A stretch of 64,000 bases of DNA from Rikenellaceae bacterium (GTDB taxonomy: Bacteria; Bacteroidota; Bacteroidia; Bacteroidales; Rikenellaceae). A model generated the notes under the pieces. That model searched no databases and was not told the DNA's origin. It saw only the letters and a list, made by a program, of their open reading frames with translations. This document shows positions 19,832 through 27,740 of the stretch, piece by piece. Each line of letters opens with the position of its first letter. Within the stretch, counting starts at the first letter, position 1. A program made the translations under genes and the position numbers. The stretch is from contig SUZL01000004.1 of assembly GCA_015059925.1 (NCBI GenBank), positions 56,535 to 120,534 on the forward strand. Reading direction: 5' to 3'.

Positions 19832-21031
19832 ATGAAACGACTATTTCTCCTTACTGCTATGCTCTGCGCCTCGATGGGCGTCAGCGCACAATCTTACTAC
19901 AAGGATGCAGGCAACCCCGACCTGCTGCGCCACCACGACCGCCACTCGCGCCAGCGCCGCGAGGTTATCCTGCCGGAGGTGAATGGCTATACGGTCTATA
20001 AGGCCGACCTGCACACGCACTCTATCTTTTCGGATGGTAGCGTTACGCCCGAGTTCCGCGTTCAGGAGGCTTGGCACGACGGATTGGACGTGATGGCCGT
20101 AACGGAGCATCTGGAGTACCGCCCCTACGAGCAGAAGATGATCAACGTCCTCGACGACCTGCTCCCCGAGGGCACGAAGGCTACCAACACCAACATCATC
20201 GGCACGGCCAAGACCGATGCTGCGGGCATCAAGTCCGACCTTAACTACGCCGTACGTCTGGCCGAGGCGGCAGCTCGCGGCTATGGACTGATGATTATCC
20301 CCGGTATCGAGATCACGCGCACGCCCGAGACCATCGGCCACTACAACGCCCTATTTACCACCGACAACAACACAATCCACGACACCGATCCCTTGCAGGC
20401 CTTCCGCAACGCCCGCGCGCAGGGCGCTCTGGTGATGCACAACCACCCGGGCTGGCGCCGCCAGAACCTCGATCTGTCGGAGCTGGAGAAGAAAGCTTAC
20501 GAGGCTAAACTCATTGACGGTATTGAGGTTATGAACTCAACGGAGTTCTATCCCCGCGCCATCACGCGCGCCCTGAAGGAGGGGTTCTTTATGGCGTCGA
20601 ACACCGATATTCACGGCTCGACGGTTGAGGATTACCAGATCCCCAGCGGCGGCAAGTTCCGCGATATGACCTTCATTCTGGCGAAGGATAAGTCGCTACA
20701 CTCGCTCAAGGAGGCTCTCAAGGCTCGTCGCACGTTGGCCTACTCGTTCGGCACGATCGCCGGCGAGGAGTCGCTGCTCAAGGATTTCTTCAAGGCCTCG
20801 GTAAAGGCGAAGGTGGTGTTCACCAACCCCTCGAACGGCTCTCGCACCGTCAGCCTGACCAACACCACATCGCTCGAGTACACGATCCGCATCGGCTCGG
20901 GCAATCCCATCAACCTCGATCCCTTCTCGACGATCAACACCACCGTGGCGAAGGACGGCAAACTCGTCGTGAAGGTTGAGAATATGTGGTCGGGAGAGGA
21001 TTCACATCCCGAGGTTGAACTTGCGTTCTAA
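19832..21031 (+). CDS. Secreted PHP-domain phosphoesterase (Sb-PDE-like)
   Basis: KADLHTHSIFSDGSVTPE, AVTEHLEYRP, GIEIT, HNHPGW, SNTDIHG. Confidence 0.85.
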   Translation: MKRLFLLTAMLCASMGVSAQSYYKDAGNPDLLRHHDRHSRQRREVILPEVNGYTVYKADLHTHSIFSDGSVTPEFRVQEAWHDGLDVMAVTEHLEYRPYEQKMINVLDDLLPEGTKATNTNIIGTAKTDAAGIKSDLNYAVRLAEAAARGYGLMIIPGIEITRTPETIGHYNALFTTDNNTIHDTDPLQAFRNARAQGALVMHNHPGWRRQNLDLSELEKKAYEAKLIDGIEVMNSTEFYPRAITRALKEGFFMASNTDIHGSTVEDYQIPSGGKFRDMTFILAKDKSLHSLKEALKARRTLAYSFGTIAGEESLLKDFFKASVKAKVVFTNPSNGSRTVSLTNTTSLEYTIRIGSGNPINLDPFSTINTTVAKDGKLVVKVENMWSGEDSHPEVELAF

Positions 21032-21036
21032 GGACT

Positions 21037-21071
21037 AAGGGTGCTAACTCGAAAGGTTAGTACCCTTTTTT
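21037..21071 (+). terminator. Intrinsic terminator
   Basis: AAGGGTGCTAAC tcgaaag GTTAGTACCCTTTTTT. Confidence 0.8.
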
Positions 21072-21094
21072 ATTTTTCTTTCGGTTTTTATGCG

Positions 21095-21102
21095 TATATT
21101 TG
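21095..21102 (+). promoter_or_regulatory. -7 box TATATTTG upstream of galE
   Basis: TAnnTTTG match 22 nt before ATG. Confidence 0.6.
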
Positions 21103-21123
21103 CACGATTAAAACACTCTTGAT

Positions 21124-22149
21124 ATGAAACAGATGGTATTGGTTTCGGGTGGTGCCGGATATATCGGTTGCCACACTACCGTTGAGTTGATCGCTGCGGG
21201 CTACGATGTAGTCATCGCCGACAACCTCTCAAACGCCGATATGAGCGGCGTGGAGGGCGTGCGCCAGATTACGGGTGTCGATGTACCCTTCGTTGAGGTC
21301 GATTGCTGCGACAAGCAGGCCTTTGCACGCCTGTTCGAGCAGTACAACTTCGACTCGGTGATTCACTTTGCCGCCTACAAGGCTGTGGGCGAGTCGGTCG
21401 TAGATCCTATGAAGTACTACCGCAACAACCTCACCTCGTTTATGAACGTCGTGGAGCTGATGCGCGAGTATGGCCGCCACAATATCGTCTTTTCATCATC
21501 GGCTACGGTCTATGGCGAGGCCGACGAGTTGCCCGTAACGGAGCTTACACCCCGCAAGCCCGCCACCTCATCGTACGGCAACACCAAGCAGATTTGCGAG
21601 GATATCCTGCGCGACGTGGCTACGGCATACGAGGGCCTGCGCGGTATCTCGCTGCGCTACTTCAACCCCATCGGTGCCCACCCCTCGGCCCTGATTGGCG
21701 AGTTGCCGCGTGGCGTGCCACAGAACCTTGTCCCCTTCATCACGCAGACCGCCGCAGGCGTGCGCGAGTGCCTGAGCGTCTTTGGCGACGACTATCCCAC
21801 GCCCGATGGCTCGTGCCTGCGCGACTACATCGACGTGGTGGATCTGGCCAAGGCCCACGTTGTGGCCATCACCCGTATGGTCGAGGGCAAGAACAAGCAA
21901 CCGTACGAGGTGTTCAACGTCGGCACGGGTAATGGTGTCTCGGTGCTGGAGCTGCTGCACGGCTTCGAGCGAGTGAACGGCGTTAAGGTAAACCACAAGA
22001 TCGCGCCCCGTCGTGCGGGTGATGTTGTGGCCATCTGGGCCGACACGAAGCTCGCCAACGAGGAGCTGGGCTGGCGTTCGGAGCGTACGCTCGATGAGAC
22101 TCTGCGTTCGGCGTGGGAGTGGGAGAAGCACGTTCGCGGCATAAAGTAG
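21124..22149 (+). CDS. galE: UDP-glucose 4-epimerase
   Basis: LVSGGAGYIGCHTTVELIAAGYDVVIADNLSN; SSSATVYG; LRYFNPIGAHPSALIGE. Confidence 0.96.
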   Translation: MKQMVLVSGGAGYIGCHTTVELIAAGYDVVIADNLSNADMSGVEGVRQITGVDVPFVEVDCCDKQAFARLFEQYNFDSVIHFAAYKAVGESVVDPMKYYRNNLTSFMNVVELMREYGRHNIVFSSSATVYGEADELPVTELTPRKPATSSYGNTKQICEDILRDVATAYEGLRGISLRYFNPIGAHPSALIGELPRGVPQNLVPFITQTAAGVRECLSVFGDDYPTPDGSCLRDYIDVVDLAKAHVVAITRMVEGKNKQPYEVFNVGTGNGVSVLELLHGFERVNGVKVNHKIAPRRAGDVVAIWADTKLANEELGWRSERTLDETLRSAWEWEKHVRGIK

Positions 22150-22257
22150 CGAGTGCGAGCAATAAAATTTTGCGCAGTCCGTTATAGATTATAGTCCCGA
22201 GGCGCGCGTGCGCTGCGGGGAGAAAATATGGACCGACGAAGTCGGAGAATAATAACA

Positions 22258-22929
22258 ATGCAGATGAAAAAGTATTTGATCCTCTTGGTGTTGGCTGTCG
22301 TGTGCTGCTCGACGGTGCAGGCCCAGCGCTACTACATCCCCCGATACAAGAAGCAGAAGGAGGCGCGCGAGTATGAGCACTTCCACGCGGATCGTAGGTT
22401 TACGGTTACGCTCGGTGCTTCGTTCGATATGAATCTGGGTATGCAGAACTATATCAACTTGGAAAACGACGCTGCCGCCGTTCGCTACGATGAGGAGCCC
22501 AAGCTCCCCGCCGTAACGACCACGCTCGGCGTAAGCTATCTCGTAAGCCCTCACTTCGTGGCGGGCCTCGAGGCTGGTTACAGCTTCTCCAACGAAAATC
22601 ACATCATCCCCGCCTACGGAACCTTCAAGTGGTACTACGGCAAGGAGAAGCACCCCCACCGCGTGCGCTGGTTCAACTATGTGAACGTCGGCCCGCAGTT
22701 CTACACCGGCAGCAAGTACAAGGACATCGGCGCATTGGCCGCGGCGGGAGGAGGTATCCGTATGGTTATGGCCAAGTCGCTGCGTATGGATCTCTACGTC
22801 GGTTATCGTATGAGTCTGGCCCGTCCCAAGGCAAACACCTCGGGAACCTATGATGTGCCCGCATCAGGCGTTACCTACCACCAGTATATGCACGGTATTC
22901 AGGTTGGATTCAATATTATGATGTTCTAA
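22258..22929 (+). CDS. Secreted outer-membrane beta-barrel-like protein, unknown function
   Basis: Signal peptide KKYLILLVLAVVCCSTVQAQ; alternating beta pattern; C-terminal GIQVGFNIMMF. Confidence 0.65.
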   Translation: MQMKKYLILLVLAVVCCSTVQAQRYYIPRYKKQKEAREYEHFHADRRFTVTLGASFDMNLGMQNYINLENDAAAVRYDEEPKLPAVTTTLGVSYLVSPHFVAGLEAGYSFSNENHIIPAYGTFKWYYGKEKHPHRVRWFNYVNVGPQFYTGSKYKDIGALAAAGGGIRMVMAKSLRMDLYVGYRMSLARPKANTSGTYDVPASGVTYHQYMHGIQVGFNIMMF

Positions 22930-22938
22930 AAATCGTCT

Positions 22939-23062
22939 AAAAATCGTCTAACAAGGCTCTTTTGGCATCTGGCTTGTCCTCGAAATCCTCACATACGTCT
23001 GAGTATGCTCCGGTTTCTCGGACTGCGACCAGCCTCAAAATAGCTCTTGTTATACAATTTTT
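22939..23062 (+). repeat. Gene-end palindromic repeat, copy D (best preserved)
   Basis: AAAATCGTCTAACAAGGCTCTTTTGGCATCTGGC...CACATACGTCTGAGTATG...CAGCCTCAAAATAGCTCTTGTTATACAATTTTT. Confidence 0.85.
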
Positions 23063-23233
23063 CAGTATATAAGTTCGGATGTGTCATCGGTCGGTGGGGC
23101 TGAGATAAATAAAAACTCCGCCGCGTCGGCGACCGAAACAAATAAAAGTCTATTTGCCGATGGCCGATAGGCTTTTTCTCTCTATCTTGCTCAAAAACAG
23201 CGCGGAAAATTTTGTTTTTATTCTCCGAAGCGC

Positions 23234-23241
23234 TATCTTTG
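23234..23241 (+). promoter_or_regulatory. -7 box TATCTTTG upstream of rplY
   Basis: TAnnTTTG match ~100 nt before ATG. Confidence 0.5.
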
Positions 23242-23341
23242 TCCCCCGATTTCAGGCATAATGGGATCCGCCGCCTTATAATAAGGCAGATGAGCGGGTT
23301 GAGTAATGCCGTAGGTAATAACATTTAACACACAACACACA

Positions 23342-23908
23342 ATGAAAACACTTGAGATTAAGGCAACTAAGCGTGCCGATTTCGGTAAGAAGGCTGCTAA
23401 GGCTTTCCGTCGTGAGGGTCAGATCCCTTGCATTATGTATGGTGGTGGCGAGGAGGTTGCTTTCACCGTTGACACCAAGGCTGTAAAGCCCCTGATCTAC
23501 ACCCCCAACTCTTACATCGTTGAGCTCGATATCGACGGCAAGGTTGAGAAGGCTGTTATGCGCGAGGTACAGTTCCACCCCGTACGCGAGCAGATCCTCC
23601 ACATCGACTTCTATCGCGTTCAGGAGGGTAAGCCCGTAGCTATCGCTATCCCCGTACGTTTGACCGGTAACGCCGAGGGTGTGAAGGTCGGCGGTAAGTT
23701 GGCTCTCTCGGCTCGTAAGCTCACCGTTAAGGCTATGGTTGATCAGCTGCCCGACGAGATCGTTGTAGATGTTACTCCTTTGAAGGTTGGTCAGACCATC
23801 TTCGTAGGCGATCTGCAGTTCGAGGGTCTTCAGTTTGTTACTCCTGCAACCACCGCAGTTTGCGCCGTTCGCGTAACTCGTGCATCACGCGCTGCAAGCC
23901 AGCAGTAG
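23342..23908 (+). CDS. rplY: 50S ribosomal protein L25/general stress protein Ctc
   Basis: FGKKAAKAFRREGQIPCIMYGGGE; FHPVREQILHIDFYRV; highly biased codon use. Confidence 0.95.
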   Translation: MKTLEIKATKRADFGKKAAKAFRREGQIPCIMYGGGEEVAFTVDTKAVKPLIYTPNSYIVELDIDGKVEKAVMREVQFHPVREQILHIDFYRVQEGKPVAIAIPVRLTGNAEGVKVGGKLALSARKLTVKAMVDQLPDEIVVDVTPLKVGQTIFVGDLQFEGLQFVTPATTAVCAVRVTRASRAASQQ

Positions 23909-23923
23909 TAATTAGCTTAGGAG

Positions 23924-24487
23924 ATGAAATATCTCGTTGTTGGATTGGGTAACATCGGCTCGGAGTATGCCGACACCCGACACAACATTGGATTCAGAGT
24001 GTTGGATGCCTTAGCCGAGGCATCCAATATCTCTTTTATGGCGGGCCGTTACGGCTCCACAGCCACGCTGCGCCACAAGGGACGACAGATCCTGCTGCTC
24101 AAGCCCTCGACCTATATGAACCTCTCGGGTAAGGCCGTGCGCTACTGGATGGAGCAGGAGAAGATCCCCATCGAGAATCTGCTCATCATCTCGGACGAGA
24201 TCTCGCTGCCGTTCGGTCAGCTGCGTATGCGCAAGAAGGGTAGTGCGGGAGGCCACAATGGCCTGAAGAATATCTCGGAGCTTCTGGGACGCGAGGACTA
24301 CGCCCGTATGCGCTTTGGTGTGGGAGGCGACTTCCCGCGCGGCCATCAGGTCGATTACGTCTTGGGCGAGTGGACCGACGAGGAGCGCAAGGCGCTGCCC
24401 GAGCGGTTGAAGATCTTTGGCGATGCCATCCTCTCGTTCGCCTGCGTCGGGCCGGATCTTACGATGAACACGTTTAATAAAAAATAG
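23924..24487 (+). CDS. pth: Peptidyl-tRNA hydrolase
   Basis: [41 protein letters not shown]. Confidence 0.96.
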   Translation: MKYLVVGLGNIGSEYADTRHNIGFRVLDALAEASNISFMAGRYGSTATLRHKGRQILLLKPSTYMNLSGKAVRYWMEQEKIPIENLLIISDEISLPFGQLRMRKKGSAGGHNGLKNISELLGREDYARMRFGVGGDFPRGHQVDYVLGEWTDEERKALPERLKIFGDAILSFACVGPDLTMNTFNKK

Positions 24488-24516
24488 GTTGTCCCTGAAG
24501 GGATAACCTATTTTTT
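24481..24516 (+). terminator. Intrinsic terminator overlapping the pth stop codon
   Basis: AAAATAGGTTGTCCC tgaa GGGATAACCTATTTTTT. Confidence 0.85.
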
Positions 24517-24573
24517 ATCTTTCTAATAATCGTTACTCCAAGTTTGTTAGGCAATAAGCTCCGGCTGGCATAC

Positions 24574-24660
24574 CCTGCGGCCTCTGGCCGCATTTACAAA
24601 TTCTACCCACCCCCAAACCCCCGCCTTAGGCAGGGGCTTCGGTCGCTTCGCTCCGATGGG
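24574..24660 (-). repeat. Composite intergenic repeat (G-rich block plus GCGGCCnnnGGCCGC palindrome), copy 1
   Basis: - strand: GCGACCGAAGCCCCTGCCTAAGGCGGGGGTTTGGGGGTGGGTAGAATTTGTAAATGCGGCCAGAGGCCGC; same order as 34136-34287. Confidence 0.75.
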
Positions 24661-24687
24661 TTGCAGGTGGGGAACTATAGTATGTAT

Positions 24688-24722
24688 AAAAATAGGTTGT
24701 CCCGTGGGGCAACCTATTTTTA
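24688..24722. terminator. Terminator sharing its 15-nt left arm with the pth terminator
   Basis: AAAAATAGGTTGTCCC gtg GGGCAACCTATTTTTA. Confidence 0.8.
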
Positions 24723-24739
24723 TTATGTGATATTCCTTG

Positions 24740-25510
24740 TTAGATGCAAGTATAACCGCCATCAACGGCAATATTCTGTCCATTGACGTAGGTGCTGCAG
24801 GGCGATGCGAGGAACAGAGCGCAGGTGTCGAGCTCGCCCGCCTTGCCGTAGCGCTGAAGAGGAATGTTGCTCTTGGCGATGGCCTGGAAGTAGTCGCTGT
24901 CGAGCGTTGCGGTGGTAAGGTCGGTGTAGAAGTAGCCCGGGCAGATCGAATTTACCGTAACGCCATACTTGCCCCACTCGGCAGCCAGCGCGCGCGTGAG
25001 GTTCACCACGCCACCCTTCGCTGCGTGGTAGGGAGCACTGCCCACGATCATATTACCCACCAGACCGTACATTGACGCGATGTTGATCACGCGGCCATAA
25101 CCCGCCTTGATCATCTCCTTGCCAAACTCGCGGGCACAGACGAACGTGCCAAAGAGGTCGATCTGCATCTCGTGCTTGAACTGATCGTCCGTAATCTCCT
25201 CGGCGGGGCCTACGGCGCCCGTACCGGCGTTGTTCATCAGAATATCGACGCGGCCGAAACGCTCCATCGTAGCGGCAACGGCAGCCTTAACCTTCTCCGT
25301 ATCGGTAATATCGCAAGCAAAGGGGAGCACCTCCACGCCAAACTCCTCCTCGATAGCCTTGGCGTTCTCCTCCAGCAGATTCATTCTTCGTGCGAGCAAA
25401 ACCAGATTAGCACCCTGATTTGCGAAAGCCTTGGCCATCTGAAGGCCCAGACCCGTAGATGCGCCCGTTACAACGGCGACTTGTCCCTTAAGATCGAAAT
25501 AGTTTTTCAT
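24740..25510 (-). CDS. SDR-family oxidoreductase (gluconate 5-dehydrogenase/3-oxoacyl-ACP reductase-like)
   Basis: VVTGASTGLGLQMA; NNAGTG; YHAAKGG; VNSICPGYF. Confidence 0.88.
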   Translation of the reverse strand: MKNYFDLKGQVAVVTGASTGLGLQMAKAFANQGANLVLLARRMNLLEENAKAIEEEFGVEVLPFACDITDTEKVKAAVAATMERFGRVDILMNNAGTGAVGPAEEITDDQFKHEMQIDLFGTFVCAREFGKEMIKAGYGRVINIASMYGLVGNMIVGSAPYHAAKGGVVNLTRALAAEWGKYGVTVNSICPGYFYTDLTTATLDSDYFQAIAKSNIPLQRYGKAGELDTCALFLASPCSTYVNGQNIAVDGGYTCI

Positions 25511-25542
25511 AGCAACTATATTTATATAATGTATATCCTCCG

Positions 25543-25586
25543 TTTGACCATCGGCCAGCGCCCTCCTAAGGGCATCGATGGTCAAA
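25543..25586. promoter_or_regulatory. Long hairpin in the 5' leader of the SDR gene
   Basis: TTTGACCATCG...GCCCT ccta AGGGC at CGATGGTCAAA: 11 bp plus 5 bp perfect stems, no flanking T tract. Confidence 0.5.
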
Positions 25587-25701
25587 GACCACTCAAAGAT
25601 ATTAATAATATTTAGAAAATAGCACTCGCAGCGAAAAAAACTACCCCCGAAGAATCATATTCGACTCTTCGGGAGCATCACCGTTTTCTTTTTTGTGGAT
25701 T

Positions 25702-26610
25702 TTATATCTTGCTCAGTGCCTCAAATCCCTGACCATAGACACCCATCACCGATCCCATCGTACAGAAGGCGTTGGAGTCGATGCGGTGGGCGATCTTCAG
25801 AATCAGCGAGGCGTCGCGCTTACGCGTTACGACCATCACGATCTTGCACTCGTTCTTGGTGTACCAGCCCTTGCCGTCGATCACCGTAACGCCGCGATGT
25901 GCCTCGTTGTTGATCGCATCGGCGATGGCCTCGTATTGGGGCGAGATGATGAAGATCTGGCTCGACTGCTGGTTGCCCGACTGAATCAGATCGACCGTGT
26001 AGCCAAACACAGCCACCATAATATATCCGTAGATTACTGTTGCAATACCCGTTGCAAGATCCGTTGCGATCAGGAGCGAGCTGCCGATGATGAAGAAGTC
26101 GCTCGTGATTACGATCTTGCCGTAACTGATTGTCTTGTACTTGTTTATAATCATTGCCACGATATCCGTACCGCCCGTCGAGCCGCCCTGACTGAAGCTC
26201 AGCGCCACGCCGCCACCTGCCAGCACCGCACCCAAGATCACGAGCAGGATGTTGTGCGAATCGATGTTTTGGGTGTATATCGCCAGAATGTTCTCGGGCA
26301 GAATCATACCCCACACATCCATTGCCACCGAAAGTACGGTGATGCAGTAGATGGTCTTGATTCCGAAGTTCCATCCCACGATGAATCCCGCCACGATGAG
26401 CAGCACAGCGTTGATGATGAATACGAACGTACCGATCGAGATTGCGGGGAAGATGGCGTTGAAGATCATCGAGAGGCCCGTTGCGCCGCCGCCCATACCT
26501 CCTGCGGGGATGACACAGCCTACCCATCCCAGCGCATACATAAACATTCCCAAGGCCATCAGCAGATACTCCTTGATGCCTACGGCTACCTTTGTCATTG
26601 AAAGTTTCAT
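25702..26610 (-). CDS. YitT-family membrane protein (DUF161/DUF2179)
   Basis: N-terminal TM segments with GGMGGGATGLSMI and SQGGSTGGTDIVAMIINKY; C-terminal DUF2179-like RGVTVIDGKGWYT. Confidence 0.88.
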   Translation of the reverse strand: MKLSMTKVAVGIKEYLLMALGMFMYALGWVGCVIPAGGMGGGATGLSMIFNAIFPAISIGTFVFIINAVLLIVAGFIVGWNFGIKTIYCITVLSVAMDVWGMILPENILAIYTQNIDSHNILLVILGAVLAGGGVALSFSQGGSTGGTDIVAMIINKYKTISYGKIVITSDFFIIGSSLLIATDLATGIATVIYGYIMVAVFGYTVDLIQSGNQQSSQIFIISPQYEAIADAINNEAHRGVTVIDGKGWYTKNECKIVMVVTRKRDASLILKIAHRIDSNAFCTMGSVMGVYGQGFEALSKI

Positions 26611-26669
26611 AACCTAACTGCTTATAATTTGAAACCTAAAATATGCTTTGCGTATCGAAATTGATAGCA

Positions 26670-27638
26670 TTATTCTTTTTCGGGCGCAAATATATTAAAA
26701 AAATCGCCTTGGTGTACATTTTTCTCCTCCAATCTTCTGTCGAGCATCGCCAAAAGCTCCTCGTTGCGCACCAAACCCCATCCTGCGGTGTGGTGATAGC
26801 GGGGTGGGGCCTCGCCCGCGAAGCGCTCGACAACGATGTCGGGCCTGAGGCGACGCAGCAACTCGATGAAGAGGTCGATGTACTCCTCCACGCTCCAGAA
26901 GCGGAATCGCTCGGGGTGAGCGTCATACTCGGCGGCAAGTGCAGTGCCGCGAAAGAGTTGCAGCTGGTGGAACTTGATGGTGGTCAGCGGCAGCGAGTTT
27001 ATCAGCTCCATCTGCTCGATGAGCATCTCGTCGCTCTCGCCCGGCAGACCGAGGATAAAGTGCGCCCCGCAGTGAATACCCCGCTCGGCCGTCTGATGGA
27101 TGGCGCGCTGGGCCGTTGCGAAGTCGTGGCCGCGATTGATGCGAATGAGAGTAGCATCGTAGCACGACTCCACGCCGTACTCTATGGCGACATATTTCTG
27201 GCGGGCGAGCGAGGCGAAATAATCGAGCTTCTCCTCGTCCACGCAGTCGGGCCGCGTACCCACCACAATGCCCGCTACGGATGGGTGCGCGAGGGCCTCG
27301 TTGTAACACTCGCGCAGGCGCTCAAGCGGCGCGTAAGTATTTGAGAATGATTGAAAATAGACCAAGTATTGCTCCGCCTTGCGGTAGCGGCGGCGATGAA
27401 ACTCTATGCCCTCGTCTATTTGTTGCGTGATGCTCTTTGTGGGGTTGCAGTAGGATGGGGTGAAGGCGGCATTGTCGCAGAATGTGCAGCCTCCCGTCGA
27501 GATCACCCCGTCGCGGTTGGGGCAGCTGAAGCCCGCATTGACCGTAACTTTCTGCATACGCTCTCCGAACGTGCGCCGAAAATATGCCGCGTAGGAGTTG
27601 AAGCGGCGGCTATCGCCCCAAGGGTAAACCATCTGCAA
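26670..27638 (-). CDS. TIGR01212-type radical SAM protein (YhcC/YtqA-like)
   Basis: GFSCPNRDGVISTGGCTFCDN; YFQSFSNTYAPLERL; GTRPDCVDEEKL. Confidence 0.9.
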   Translation of the reverse strand: MQMVYPWGDSRRFNSYAAYFRRTFGERMQKVTVNAGFSCPNRDGVISTGGCTFCDNAAFTPSYCNPTKSITQQIDEGIEFHRRRYRKAEQYLVYFQSFSNTYAPLERLRECYNEALAHPSVAGIVVGTRPDCVDEEKLDYFASLARQKYVAIEYGVESCYDATLIRINRGHDFATAQRAIHQTAERGIHCGAHFILGLPGESDEMLIEQMELINSLPLTTIKFHQLQLFRGTALAAEYDAHPERFRFWSVEEYIDLFIELLRRLRPDIVVERFAGEAPPRYHHTAGWGLVRNEELLAMLDRRLEEKNVHQGDFFNIFAPEKE

Positions 27639-27725
27639 TGAATTTTAGTGTCTCGAACGATGCAAAAGTAGCGATTATCGGACGAAAAAAGGCTGCGACG
27701 ACAGATTTTCTTTTGAAAAATTTCT

Positions 27726-27733
27726 TACCTTTG
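27726..27733 (+). promoter_or_regulatory. -7 box TACCTTTG upstream of priA
   Basis: TAnnTTTG match 8 nt before ATG. Confidence 0.5.
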
Positions 27734-27740
27734 AATTCCG

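Noticed and set aside
24544-24786. 80-aa and 78-aa ORFs between pth and the SDR gene
   Set aside because: Overlap the composite repeat and terminators; no recognisable protein features.
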